Shown: positions 44,360-52,945, counted from the first letter of the stretch. The stretch is DNA of 64,000 nucleotides from an uncultured Lachnospiraceae bacterium (GCA_910588845.1 CAJURU010000010.1:1-64000); one strand, 5' to 3'. The notes: a model not told the origin generated them from the sequence alone. Numbers and translations are program-made.

Positions 44360-44394
44360 AATATACCAGATAGAAATTGATTTGTCAACAAATC
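44360..44394 (-). promoter_or_regulatory. MarR-operon promoter with overlapping operator
   Basis: On the minus strand TTGACA (44388-44383), 17 bases, TATATT (44365-44360). The -35 box lies inside the perfect inverted repeat GATTTGT-TG-ACAAATC (44394-44379). A second dyad, GTTGA/TCAAC, lies just downstream in the leader (near 44331-44344). Confidence 0.78.
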
Positions 44395-44487
44395 ACTGTT
44401 ATACTAATTTATGTAAATAAAGTAGAACAGTTCGCTTGCAATGACATTGAGGGTGAATTGTGATAAGTAGACAAGGAGTGGAAGACT

Positions 44488-45363
44488 ATGCATGCAGGAG
44501 CAATGTGTATTTCGTGTATTTTATCTAAGGCAGAAAAGGCGGTCAGGCAATTTTCGGATGAGGAGAGGAAATCTGAGTATATGCATCGGGTGTTGGATAT
44601 TCTATATAAATATGCACAGACGGAGTCTTCTCCAAGGCTTACAGAGCGATTGGAGCGTTTGTACGAGCAATTTTGGGGAGGAACCCTGGATTATACGGCC
44701 CAAAAGCAGAAGTATAACCAGCTAATGCTTGGTATGGAGAACAAGATTGAGCAGCAGATACAGGCGGCATCGGACCCTATGAAAGCATGTATTAAGTATG
44801 TCTGTGCGGCAAATTACATAGATTTTTCTGCTGTGGATGATGTAAATGAAAATACATTGGAGGAATTATTAACAAGGGCATCTGGCCAAGATATTCAGGA
44901 AGAGGAGTATGTAAAGTTCCGAAAAGATTTGGAAAAGGCGCATAGGCTTGTTTATCTGACAGATAATTGCGGTGAGATTGTGATTGATAAATTGTTTATA
45001 AAACAGATAAAAGAGAACTTTCCTCATTTACAGATGACTGCTATTGTGAGGGGCGGGGATGTCATAAATGATGCAACCATGCAGGATGCGAAGGAAGTTG
45101 GTCTGACCGAGGTTGTTACATGTATTGGAAATGGCAATGCGGCTCCAGGTACGATTGTTGCACGGCTTAGTGAACAAGCGAAAGAGATATTGTATAGTGC
45201 AGATATAATTATTTCAAAAGGGCAAGGTAATTTCGAGAGTTTGTATGGTGAAAACCTTAACCCTTATTACTTATTCCTGTGCAAATGTGAATTATTTGTC
45301 AACCGATTTGGTATGAAGCAGTATCAGTCCGTGTTTGTAAGAGAAGCGCGAATGGAAATATAA
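44488..45363 (+). CDS. DUF89/ARMT1-like damage-control phosphatase
   Basis: A 291-residue protein of the DUF89 family, metal-dependent phosphatases thought to remove damaged sugar or nucleotide phosphates. The N-terminal CISCILSKAEKAV metal-binding Cys pair is present. The catalytic motif DNCGEIVIDKLFIKQI is at about 155-170, GGDVINDAT follows at 191-199, and the IISKGQGNFESL motif comes near the end. AAGGAGTGGAAGACT precedes the ATG. The substrate of this member is not known. It is transcribed away from the MarR operon. Confidence 0.85.
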   Translation: MHAGAMCISCILSKAEKAVRQFSDEERKSEYMHRVLDILYKYAQTESSPRLTERLERLYEQFWGGTLDYTAQKQKYNQLMLGMENKIEQQIQAASDPMKACIKYVCAANYIDFSAVDDVNENTLEELLTRASGQDIQEEEYVKFRKDLEKAHRLVYLTDNCGEIVIDKLFIKQIKENFPHLQMTAIVRGGDVINDATMQDAKEVGLTEVVTCIGNGNAAPGTIVARLSEQAKEILYSADIIISKGQGNFESLYGENLNPYYLFLCKCELFVNRFGMKQYQSVFVREARMEI

Positions 45364-45395
45364 TTAATAAATTTATTTTTGAAATCGTAATTAAA

Positions 45396-46307
45396 TCAAA
45401 CATATTCGTCAATGATGCGTTTTACGGAGGAAAGATATGTCTGTCCAAATAAATTCAGATGATTCAAAAGGTGGTAAAGGTTATATAAATCACGTCGTCG
45501 GTGATAGCCTGGCTGCATAGGGGCCGCTTTGCAGTAAGCTTCATAAAAGGACGGGGAAAATCCGCCAAAGAGTTCGGTCATGGCAATATCGGCTTCGGCG
45601 TGACCAACATAAACGGCTGGATCAATCAGCCATGCTTTGCCATCTGTTCCAGTTATAAAATTGCCAGACCATAAGTCACCATGTAGGAGAGAGGGATATT
45701 CTGGTTCAGTAAGAAATGTATCAAGGTTGTCCAAGAGTTTGGTGATTTTTCGGAAATCTGCGGCATCAAAATAATCGGAGGCGGTCTCAAACTGCGGCTG
45801 CAAGCGGCAGTCACGGAAAAATGCGATCCAGCTTTGCTGCTGGGTATTAATCTGCTTTCCGGCTCCAATAAAATTATCCGCAATAAAACCGTATTTCCCT
45901 AGTGGGGTAAAATCAGCGGTAGAAGCCTGGTGCATGGCGGCAAGCTGCCGGGCGAATGTTTCCCAATAAGTAGAAGTACGATTTTTCGCATCAATGTATT
46001 CCAATAACAAAAAAGAACCCCCGTCTATGTTTTCATCTGTTCCACTGCACAAGATGCGCGGTGTTCTAATAGTATTGGTTTGTGCGATGGCATGCAGCCC
46101 AGTGGCCTCAGAAACAAAAAAAGCCTCGTTTGTTCTTGTATTTGATTTCATGAAGATACGTGAGCCGTCCGTCAGTGTCAGTGCAAAGGCTTCATTGATA
46201 TCGCCGCCAGCAACGCGGCTAGAATGTGCAACTTTTGTTCTGCTGCCAAAGAGTGTACTCAATGCATCTTGTATGGAAGTAAAATGCGGTGGTAAAGAAA
46301 AAGCCAA
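45396..46307 (-). CDS. Fructosamine/ketosamine-3-kinase family protein
   Basis: A 303-residue FN3K-like kinase that in relatives phosphorylates protein-bound sugars (deglycation repair). The catalytic HGDLWSGNFI motif and the metal-binding DPAVYVGHAEADIAMTELFG segment are intact, as is the N-terminal GGDINEAFALTLTDG. The start is TTG with AAAGGAGCGTAAACG before it. It is transcribed alone on the minus strand; the upstream sequence has TTGCTT-17-TATTAT. Its target is not known. Confidence 0.87.
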   Translation of the reverse strand: MAFSLPPHFTSIQDALSTLFGSRTKVAHSSRVAGGDINEAFALTLTDGSRIFMKSNTRTNEAFFVSEATGLHAIAQTNTIRTPRILCSGTDENIDGGSFLLLEYIDAKNRTSTYWETFARQLAAMHQASTADFTPLGKYGFIADNFIGAGKQINTQQQSWIAFFRDCRLQPQFETASDYFDAADFRKITKLLDNLDTFLTEPEYPSLLHGDLWSGNFITGTDGKAWLIDPAVYVGHAEADIAMTELFGGFSPSFYEAYCKAAPMQPGYHRRRDLYNLYHLLNHLNLFGQTYLSSVKRIIDEYV

Positions 46308-46454
46308 TTACGTTTACGCTCCTTTCATGCAATGATATAGGATATGCATTATAATACGCCAATATTGTGTGGAAAGCAAGAGTTTTGGTATATATAATGA
46401 AAACTTAGTTACTCTTTACTTGCAACCTGAATCTGTGTGCCAAAAGGAGCTGTT

Positions 46455-46482
46455 GCACTAATATAAATAACAAGGTATGGAT
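46455..46482 (+). repeat. Dispersed intergenic repeat, copy 2
   Basis: GCACTAATATAAATAACAAG followed by GTATGGAT, differing by two bases from 32269-32296. It is preceded by TTGTT/TGTTG-like bases in both copies. No gene or transposase is associated. Confidence 0.5.
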
Positions 46483-46515
46483 ACAAAATACATCTACAAA
46501 TCGTTAATTGGGTGT

Positions 46516-46612
46516 GGTATAATTTGACCTAAGGACTTGGCATGAGGAGGAGCCCGCGAAGTGGTAAGAGTCCTGATACCTCTTACTGTTTCCAAAGAAG
46601 TAAAACAAATCA
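46516..46612 (+). promoter_or_regulatory. Promoter and structured leader of the C39-like gene
   Basis: TATAAT lies near 46518-46523 without a good -35. Downstream, AGGACT (about 46531-46536) can pair with AGTCCT (about 46568-46573), while GTAAGAG (46563-46569) can instead pair with CTCTTAC (46579-46585). The two pairings exclude each other. No U tract follows, so this is a structured leader at most, not a shown attenuator. The rest of 46308-46624 holds the FN3K promoter and the repeat above. Confidence 0.35.
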
Positions 46613-46624
46613 GGGAGGAACAAT

Positions 46625-47485
46625 ATGATAAAAAGATGTCTGTCTGCAATGTGTGTGCTTGTCCTTTTGCTGGCATTGCTCAATATGGCAGAGATAGACA
46701 GGAATACAAGGGGAGAAATGCAAACTGAGAAGGGAAGCATAGCCATAAATACCAATGAACGTCAGTTTTATTTTGGCTCGGACGGTTATCTTGGCAAGAT
46801 TTTATCTGAAAACGATAAACAGATGCTGCTCGCTGCTTTTGAAATGCGGGAAGAGGATATTTATACTTTTCTTCAGGGTCCAAGGTCTTGGGCAGAAGGT
46901 ATTTCCTGGTCAGGAGAGTGGGCAACTTTTGACATAAATGGGAACCCTTTTGGCGGATTCGGCTGTGGGCTTTGCTGCCTGGCAAATATATATAATACTC
47001 TGACAAGGTATGAGGTTTCGCCTTGGGACATGTGTGAATATGCCATGACTGTTACGGATTATGAACCGACAGGGGAGACAGGCGCTATTGACTGGGTATA
47101 CATGAAAAAGACATTGGAGCGTTGTGGATTCACTTGTGGTCTCTACCGCAAGCCAGGTTCCTATAAAGAATTTCGCGAGCAGATGCGAGAGATGAAATCC
47201 TCAATCGTGCTTATCAGCAGTGCGGAAGATGATACTTACTGGCAGGATACGCCGGGGCATTATGTTAATATTTGGATGTATCGGGATAAGGACGAGACAG
47301 TATTTTTGGCTGAACCGGGAAATCCTGATAATAATAGAAGCCGAGTTCCACTCCGCTATATCTATGATGCCTTGAAAACAATTAGCAAGTACCAGTATCT
47401 TACAGTGGAAGATTATCTGGAAGGAAAGAATCAATGGAAAGCGGATGGCATTGATGAAATATGGAACCAGCCGGTAGTCCAATAA
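46625..47485 (+). CDS. Exported C39-like cysteine peptidase family protein
   Basis: A 286-residue protein with an N-terminal signal anchor (CLSAMCVLVLLLALLNMAE). A papain/C39-like fold follows: the nucleophile Cys is in GGFGCGLCCLANIYNTLT (about 115-125) and the His in TPGHYVNIWMY (about 215), with Asp/Asn in AEPGNPDNNR. It may be a wall-associated peptidase or an inactive binding relative. The N-terminal ~90 residues match no domain I know. GGGAGGAACAAT precedes the ATG. Confidence 0.7.
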   Translation: MIKRCLSAMCVLVLLLALLNMAEIDRNTRGEMQTEKGSIAINTNERQFYFGSDGYLGKILSENDKQMLLAAFEMREEDIYTFLQGPRSWAEGISWSGEWATFDINGNPFGGFGCGLCCLANIYNTLTRYEVSPWDMCEYAMTVTDYEPTGETGAIDWVYMKKTLERCGFTCGLYRKPGSYKEFREQMREMKSSIVLISSAEDDTYWQDTPGHYVNIWMYRDKDETVFLAEPGNPDNNRSRVPLRYIYDALKTISKYQYLTVEDYLEGKNQWKADGIDEIWNQPVVQ

Positions 47486-47502
47486 AAAGATAACGGGAAC
47501 TA

Positions 47503-47530
47503 TTGACAAAATGAGGGAATATGCTAAACT
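47503..47530 (+). promoter_or_regulatory. ilvN promoter
   Basis: TTGACA (47503-47508), 16 bases, TAAACT (47525-47530). The leader before ilvN is only ~35 bases and holds no T-box. Confidence 0.6.
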
Positions 47531-47570
47531 TATTAGTGGCGCGAAGAAGTAGAAAAGGAAGGTTTTGCAC

Positions 47571-48071
47571 GTGGAGAGACAGGCATTATCAATTTTAGTT
47601 GAAAACACACCGAATGTGTTGAGTCATGTTTCGGGATTATTTAGCCGTAGAGGATATAATATAGACAGTATATCGGCAGGCGTGACTGCAGATCCAAGAT
47701 TTACGAGGATTACGATTGTTTCAAGCGGCGATAAGTTGATTTTGGAGCAGATTGAGAAGCAGCTTGCCAAATTGGAGGACGTAGTTGATATCAAGAAGCT
47801 GGAAACCGGGAATTCGGTATGCAGAGAGTTAATTTTGATTAAAATTCAGGTAAAGAGTACGGAGCGTCAGGCGGTGATATCCCTTGCGGAAATCTTTAAG
47901 ACTAAGATTGTGGATGTGACAAATGATTCTATGATGATTGAGCTGATTGGAAGTCAGAGTAAACTGGATGCATTTCTGGAATTATTGGAAGGTTACGAGA
48001 TATTGGAGCTTGCAAGAACCGGTATTACCGGATTGACAAGAGGCTCCTCTGATGTAAGGATGTTTGATTAG
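47571..48071 (+). CDS. ilvN: Acetolactate synthase regulatory (small) subunit
   Basis: A 166-residue regulatory subunit of acetohydroxyacid synthase, which makes acetolactate for valine, leucine and isoleucine. The N-terminal ACT domain (ERQALSILVENTPNVLSHVSG, SRRGYNIDSISAGVT) and the C-terminal ALS_ss_C domain are complete. The GTG at 47571 follows AAGGAAGG; a TTG at 47565 is possible. The catalytic IlvB is not in the window, so the small subunit is encoded apart from it. ilvC follows after 111 bases. Confidence 0.93.
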   Translation: MERQALSILVENTPNVLSHVSGLFSRRGYNIDSISAGVTADPRFTRITIVSSGDKLILEQIEKQLAKLEDVVDIKKLETGNSVCRELILIKIQVKSTERQAVISLAEIFKTKIVDVTNDSMMIELIGSQSKLDAFLELLEGYEILELARTGITGLTRGSSDVRMFD

Positions 48072-48182
48072 GAATAACCATCAATTTTGTACAAGGATGG
48101 GAGGGTGCTTTGCATTTTCCTGTTTATCCGGCAATACATACAAAGTCGCCGGGAAACCATAAAAATTTAGGAGGATATAGAA

Positions 48183-49202
48183 ATGGCAAAGATTTTTTAT
48201 CAGGAAGATTGTAATCTTTCCTTATTAGATGGGAAGACAATCGCAGTTATCGGCTATGGTAGTCAGGGACATGCTCATGCATTGAACTTAAAGGAATCCG
48301 GGTGTAATGTAATCATCGGTCTGTATAAGGGAAGCAAGTCCTGGGCGAAGGCTGAGGCTCAGGGGTTTGAGGTATTTACTGCTGACGAGGCAGCAAAAAA
48401 AGCAGATATTATTATGATCCTCATCAATGATGAGCTTCAGGCTGATATGTATAAGAATGATATTGAGCCTAATCTGGAAGCGGGTAATATGCTGATGTTT
48501 GCGCATGGATTTAATATTCATTTTGGCGCGATTGTACCGCCGAAGGATGTAGATGTTACAATGGTTGCACCGAAGGGACCGGGACACACGGTAAGAAGTG
48601 AGTATCAGGCAGGAAAAGGGGTTCCATGTTTGGTTGCGGTAGAGCAAGATGCCAGTGGCAAGGCACAGGATATTGCACTTGCATATGCATTAGGTATCGG
48701 CGGAGCAAGAGCTGGCGTTTTGGAGACTACTTTCCGCACTGAGACGGAGACTGACTTATTTGGTGAGCAGGCAGTTCTCTGCGGCGGCGTATGCGCTTTG
48801 ATGCAGGCTGGTTTTGAGACGTTAGTAGAAGCTGGATATGACCCGAGAAATGCATATTTTGAATGTATTCATGAGATGAAATTGATTGTTGATTTAATTT
48901 ACCAGTCAGGCTTTGAGGGAATGCGGTATTCAATCTCTAATACAGCTGAATACGGAGATTATATTACAGGACCTAAGGTTATTACAGAGGATACAAAAAA
49001 GGCTATGAAAAAGATCTTGTCTGATATTCAGGATGGTTCTTTTGCCAAAGAGTTCTTATTAGATATGTCTCCGGCAGGTCGTCAGGTACATTTTAAAGCA
49101 ATGAGAAAGCTGGCGGCAGAGCATCCATCTGAGGCAATCGGTAAGGAAGTTCGTAAGCTGTATAGCTGGAACAGCGAGGAAGATAAACTTATTAATAACT
49201 AA
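48183..49202 (+). CDS. ilvC: Ketol-acid reductoisomerase
   Basis: A 339-residue class I enzyme that isomerises and reduces acetolactate to dihydroxyisovalerate with NADPH and Mg2+. The GYGSQGHAHALNLKESG nucleotide motif, the loop LYKGSKSWAKAE (Lys/Ser phosphate contacts for NADPH) and metal-binding Asp/Glu in ETDLFGEQAVLCGG are intact. TTAGGAGGATATAGAA precedes the ATG. It is the second gene of the ilvN-ilvC unit and is followed by a strong terminator. Confidence 0.96.
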   Translation: MAKIFYQEDCNLSLLDGKTIAVIGYGSQGHAHALNLKESGCNVIIGLYKGSKSWAKAEAQGFEVFTADEAAKKADIIMILINDELQADMYKNDIEPNLEAGNMLMFAHGFNIHFGAIVPPKDVDVTMVAPKGPGHTVRSEYQAGKGVPCLVAVEQDASGKAQDIALAYALGIGGARAGVLETTFRTETETDLFGEQAVLCGGVCALMQAGFETLVEAGYDPRNAYFECIHEMKLIVDLIYQSGFEGMRYSISNTAEYGDYITGPKVITEDTKKAMKKILSDIQDGSFAKEFLLDMSPAGRQVHFKAMRKLAAEHPSEAIGKEVRKLYSWNSEEDKLINN

Positions 49203-49226
49203 ATTTAACATTGTTAGTAGACAAAT

Positions 49227-49260
49227 CCCCGAACAAGATATAATTTGTTCGGGGGTTTTT
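49227..49260 (+). terminator. ilvC terminator
   Basis: CCCCGAACAA (49227-49236) pairs with TTGTTCGGGG (49245-49254), then GTTTTT. Confidence 0.92.
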
Positions 49261-49409
49261 GACATAAAAAGTGTTGAAAAAAAGCGCGTTTGAGCGTTTT
49301 TTAGAAGACAATGGCAATTTTTTTCTACATATTTGTGCATAGATGTTTTTATAGATAGATGATATAATCGAAGCGCAGTTAAATTAAGTCATGAAAAGGA
49401 GGAAAATGG

Positions 49410-50006
49410 ATGACAAACGAAGAATTATTATTGAAATTGTCTGAACTGCTGGCGGATAAGCTTCAGCCGGTAACGGATGCAATTCAAAGGTTAGACGAAC
49501 GGATGCAGAAGTTTGAAGAGAGGCTTATCAGGCTGGAAGAACGGATTGAAAAGCTGGAAGTCAGACTTGAAAAATTAGAAGAGCGTCTTACAATTATAGA
49601 AGAGCGTATAGAAGCTTTGGAAGAGCGTTTAGAAGCCCTGGAACATCGTCTGGAAGCTTTGGAAGAGCGTTTAGAAGTCCTGGAACATCGTCTGGAAGCT
49701 TTGGAAGAGCGTTTAGAAGCTCTGGAACATCGAGTAGAAAAGTCGGAAGAACGGTTTGAAAAGCTTGAAGGTCAAGTAGACAGTCTGGAAGGCGGCATGT
49801 GCGAAGTAAGTAAAAATATTATTCATTTGAAATTACAAAATGAAAATGTTATTTTGCCGCGCTTACAGACTATAGAAGAGTGCTACACGTCTACTTACCT
49901 TCGATATAGAGATGGTATTGTTCATATGGATCAGCTTCAGGCAGATGTAAGTGCTCTGAAGACTGTAGTATCAGATCACAGTTATAAGTTACAAAACATT
50001 TCATAA
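49410..50006 (+). CDS. Heptad-repeat coiled-coil protein
   Basis: A 198-residue soluble protein. Residues ~25-125 form an almost perfect, uninterrupted Leu/Arg/Glu heptad coiled coil (ERLEALEHRLEALEER). The C-terminal ~60 residues (LQNENVILPRLQTIEECYTS and TYLRYRDGIVHMDQLQADVS) form a separate conserved-looking region. The middle is a 42-bp DNA repeat. There is no membrane segment. AAAAGGAGGAAAATGG gives a strong start. It sits alone between ilvC and the leu regulator; I do not know its function. Confidence 0.75.
   Translation: MTNEELLLKLSELLADKLQPVTDAIQRLDERMQKFEERLIRLEERIEKLEVRLEKLEERLTIIEERIEALEERLEALEHRLEALEERLEVLEHRLEALEERLEALEHRVEKSEERFEKLEGQVDSLEGGMCEVSKNIIHLKLQNENVILPRLQTIEECYTSTYLRYRDGIVHMDQLQADVSALKTVVSDHSYKLQNIS
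49611..49736 (+). repeat. Three tandem 42-bp coding repeats
   Basis: Units at 49611-49652, 49653-49694 and 49695-49736 begin GAAGCTTTGGAAGAGCGTTT and encode 14 residues each (EALEERLEALEHRL). Units one and two differ at one base. The half-unit similarity (AGCTTTGGAA / AGCYCTGGAA) suggests an older 21-bp repeat. Confidence 0.9.
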
Positions 50007-50050
50007 TTGGCAGTTCTCAAAGATGGGGTCTAATTCTTAGGGGGCAGCAT

Positions 50051-50944
50051 CTACTGATATTTCTCATAAAATTCAATAAAGTGTTTTAAAGATTTTGAAA
50101 TTTTCGTGCTTTTGTTGTAAGCGAAGCCAATCTCACGTTTGTGGATGGGGTGTTTTAGGGGAATTTCTGTCAGAACTCCAGCCTGTAGTTCAGTCTTGAC
50201 AAAATCTCGGATGACACAGCCGATGCCTAGGCTTGTTTTTGACATTTCAATCAATAAATCCATATTAGAAACTTCAATGATGTTATGCAAAAGAATATGA
50301 TTGTCATGAAAGTAACTATCAATGTATTGGCGTGTGATATTTTCTCTGTCTAACAGTAGGAGTGTAGAGCTCTGAAAGATATGTTGTCGTTTTACGCCTC
50401 GCACTTGTAGATTGTGGAGATAGTCATGAGTTGTGACGAATATATCTTCGATTTCATGTAATGGATAAAAATCCATATTTTTGAGGTTCTCAGGTTTTCC
50501 TACAAGTCCAATGTCAAGTTTGCTGTCTTCTAAGAGTTTCAAGGTGTGGTTGGTGGAGTGGCAGGCAATGGAAATGTTTATGTGTGGATATTCCTTTATG
50601 AAGTCTTTTAGGTATGGCAGCAGGACATATTTGCAGAGTGTAGAGCTAGCGCCGATAGTAAGATTGCCAATGCCTAGAGCAATAGAACGGCGCAACCTGT
50701 CTTCTCCGATTGTTAAAGTCTCGAATGCAGATTTGACGTGCGTGTAGAGCAGTTCTCCTTCAGGGGTCAATGTTACCCCGCGGGAGCTGCGCGCAAAGAG
50801 TTTGACGCCTAGGTTTTCTTCCAACTTTTGGATAGATTTGCTGATGGCTGGCTGGCTGATGTATAATTCTTTTGCCGCTCGAGATATGTTTCCGTTGTTT
50901 GCAACAGCATAAAAGATGCGGTAAGAGGAAAGGTTTTGCTCCAT
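50051..50944 (-). CDS. LysR-family transcriptional regulator divergent from leuC
   Basis: A 297-residue LysR-type regulator. The N-terminal helix-turn-helix is ISRAAKELYISQPAISKSIQKLEENLG. The effector domain (about 90-295) has the two-lobed substrate-binding pattern. It is transcribed away from leuC across a 150-base AT-rich spacer that contains a partial dyad, so it probably regulates leuCD and itself. Candidate effectors are leucine-pathway intermediates. AAAAGGAGTATCGT precedes the ATG. Confidence 0.9.
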   Translation of the reverse strand: MEQNLSSYRIFYAVANNGNISRAAKELYISQPAISKSIQKLEENLGVKLFARSSRGVTLTPEGELLYTHVKSAFETLTIGEDRLRRSIALGIGNLTIGASSTLCKYVLLPYLKDFIKEYPHINISIACHSTNHTLKLLEDSKLDIGLVGKPENLKNMDFYPLHEIEDIFVTTHDYLHNLQVRGVKRQHIFQSSTLLLLDRENITRQYIDSYFHDNHILLHNIIEVSNMDLLIEMSKTSLGIGCVIRDFVKTELQAGVLTEIPLKHPIHKREIGFAYNKSTKISKSLKHFIEFYEKYQ

Positions 50945-50959
50945 ACGATACTCCTTTTT

Positions 50960-50982
50960 TATAACTGTGCTGTACAGCTATA
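50960..50982. promoter_or_regulatory. Candidate LysR-type operator
   Basis: TATA-A-CTGT and ACAG-C-TATA form an interrupted dyad over 50960-50982, with one mismatch. It fits the T-N11-A style of LysR boxes and lies next to the regulator start. The remaining spacer is AT-rich with TATACT near 51045 as a possible leuC -10 box. Confidence 0.5.
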
Positions 50983-51094
50983 CCTTATTTTTAAACTATA
51001 ACTATAAATTATAATGATTATATTTATTATGTATTTCTATTATACTACGTGATATGTTAGAATAGCAAGTAGAAAAGAAAAGGAGGACTGAAAT

Positions 51095-52351
51095 ATGGGA
51101 ATGACAATGACACAGAAAATTCTTGCCGCAGCGGCGGGACTTTCAGAAGTGAAAGCAGGACAATTAATTGAAGCGGATTTGGATCTTGTTCTGGGAAATG
51201 ACATTACCTCGCCCGTGGCAATTCATGAGATGGATAAATTCACTGCCGAGGGGGTGTTCCATAAGGATAAAATTGCTTTAGTTATGGATCATTTTGCACC
51301 GAATAAAGATATCAAATCAGCACAGCATTGCAAATGTGTTCGTGAGTTTGCAGCGAAGCACGAGATTTCAAATTATTTTGATGTGGGGGAAATGGGAATT
51401 GAACATGCGCTGCTTCCGGAACAAGGGCTTACCGTAGCGGGGGATGTAATTATTGGTGCAGACTCTCATACCTGCACTTACGGTGCGTTAGGGGCATTTT
51501 CTACAGGCGTGGGAAGTACGGATATGGCGGCAGGAATGGCGACCGGCAAGGCATGGTTTAAGGTTCCTTCTGCGATTAAGTTTCATATTGTCGGAAAACC
51601 ATCGAAATGGGTCAGCGGTAAAGATGTAATTCTCCATATTATTGGAATGATTGGTGTGGACGGAGCTCTTTATAAGTCCTTGGAATTTGTTGGTGAAGGA
51701 ATTGCCAATCTATCTATGGATGACCGTTTTACAATTGCCAATATGGCGATCGAGGCTGGCGCTAAAAACGGTATTTTTCCGGTAGATGCGCTTGCAGAGA
51801 CTTATATGAGAGAACATTCTCAACGTGCATACAAGATTTTTGAGGCGGATGAGGATGCGGAATATGATGAAGAATATACGATTGATCTCAGTACCTTAAA
51901 GTCAACGGTATCATTTCCGCATTTGCCTGAGAATACGAGGACGATTGACGAAGTCGGTGATGTGAAGATAGATCAGGTGGTAATTGGTTCTTGCACGAAT
52001 GGGCGTTTGGATGATCTTAGGACAGCAGCGGAAGTAATGAAAGGCAAGAAAGTAGCGAAAGGAATCCGTTGTATTGTGATTCCGGCAACACAGCGTATTT
52101 ATCTGGAGGCTATGGAAGAGGAATTATTGAGAATATTTATAGAGGCTGGCGCAATTGTAAGCACGCCTACCTGTGGACCATGTCTGGGCGGCTATATGGG
52201 TATATTGGCAGAAGGTGAACGCTGCGTTTCCACCACCAACCGCAATTTTGTAGGACGGATGGGCCATGTGGAGTCTGAGGTATACCTTGCAAGTCCGGCA
52301 GTAGCGGCGGCCAGCGCAATTACCGGTAGGATATCAGCGCCGGAAGAATAG
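51095..52351 (+). CDS. leuC: 3-isopropylmalate dehydratase large subunit
   Basis: A 418-residue aconitase-family subunit that, with LeuD, isomerises 2- to 3-isopropylmalate in leucine synthesis. The three [4Fe-4S] Cys are in VIGSCTNGR (about 300) and PTCGPCLGG (about 357-363). The GADSHTCTYGALGAFSTGVGS segment is intact. It belongs to the shorter homoaconitase-like branch common in Clostridia. AAAAGGAGGACTGAAAT precedes the ATG. A 98-base spacer separates it from leuD. Confidence 0.95.
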   Translation: MGMTMTQKILAAAAGLSEVKAGQLIEADLDLVLGNDITSPVAIHEMDKFTAEGVFHKDKIALVMDHFAPNKDIKSAQHCKCVREFAAKHEISNYFDVGEMGIEHALLPEQGLTVAGDVIIGADSHTCTYGALGAFSTGVGSTDMAAGMATGKAWFKVPSAIKFHIVGKPSKWVSGKDVILHIIGMIGVDGALYKSLEFVGEGIANLSMDDRFTIANMAIEAGAKNGIFPVDALAETYMREHSQRAYKIFEADEDAEYDEEYTIDLSTLKSTVSFPHLPENTRTIDEVGDVKIDQVVIGSCTNGRLDDLRTAAEVMKGKKVAKGIRCIVIPATQRIYLEAMEEELLRIFIEAGAIVSTPTCGPCLGGYMGILAEGERCVSTTNRNFVGRMGHVESEVYLASPAVAAASAITGRISAPEE

Positions 52352-52449
52352 GAGGAAGGCAAATGCGGAGCATTTTCTGAATGCCTTGCGACGACTTGGC
52401 AGGTGACGCGGAGCGGCGCGTGCCGGTACTAATATAAGGAGGATGAAAT
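52352..52449 (+). other. Structured leuC-leuD spacer
   Basis: The spacer holds hairpin-forming GC-rich sequence unlike the AT-rich gaps around it: AAGGCA...TGCCTT with inner GCATT/AATGC, then GGCAGGTGACGCGG and GCGCGTGCC. It ends in GGTACTAATATAAGGAGG, sharing ACTAATATAA with the dispersed repeats. It may be an inserted intergenic repeat or a leader setting LeuD yield. Confidence 0.45.
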
Positions 52450-52938
52450 ATGAAAGCGAATGGAACTGTTTTTAAATATGGAGACAATGTAGATACCGAT
52501 GTAATCATTCCAGCAAGATATCTGAATTCTTCTGATCCCAAGGAATTGGCGGAACACTGTATGGAGGATATCGACAAAGATTTTGTAAATAAGGTTAAAG
52601 CAGGGGATTTGATTGTCGCAGACAAGAACTTTGGCTGCGGCTCGTCCAGGGAGCATGCGCCAATTGCCATCAAGGCGGCAGGCGTGAGTTGTGTGATTGC
52701 AGAGACGTTTGCCAGGATTTTCTACCGCAATGCCATTAATATTGGGCTTCCCATCATTGAATGCCCGGATGCGGCGAAGGGGATTGAAGCAGGAGACGAA
52801 GTCGAAGTAGATTTCGACAGCGGAATTATCACTAATAAGACAAAAGGTCTGACATTCCAGGGACAGGCATTTCCAGAATTTATGCAAAAAATTATCAAAT
52901 CAGAAGGGTTAATCAACTATATTAATAAGAAACAGTAA
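52450..52938 (+). CDS. leuD: 3-isopropylmalate dehydratase small subunit
   Basis: A 162-residue swivel subunit of isopropylmalate isomerase. The N-terminal YGDNVDTDVIIPARYL motif and the FGCGSSREHAPIAIKAAG segment are complete. It is the short type that pairs with the clostridial LeuC upstream. AAGGAGGATGAAAT precedes the ATG. The stop is followed by a convergent terminator. Confidence 0.95.
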   Translation: MKANGTVFKYGDNVDTDVIIPARYLNSSDPKELAEHCMEDIDKDFVNKVKAGDLIVADKNFGCGSSREHAPIAIKAAGVSCVIAETFARIFYRNAINIGLPIIECPDAAKGIEAGDEVEVDFDSGIITNKTKGLTFQGQAFPEFMQKIIKSEGLINYINKKQ

Positions 52939-52945
52939 AAATTAT

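Noticed and set aside
47503..47571. A T-box or leader peptide before ilvN
   Set aside because: Only ~35 bases separate the promoter from the start, too short for a T-box.
49611..49736. 42-bp repeats as a CRISPR or mobile repeat
   Set aside because: They are in frame, spacer-free and encode coiled-coil heptads.
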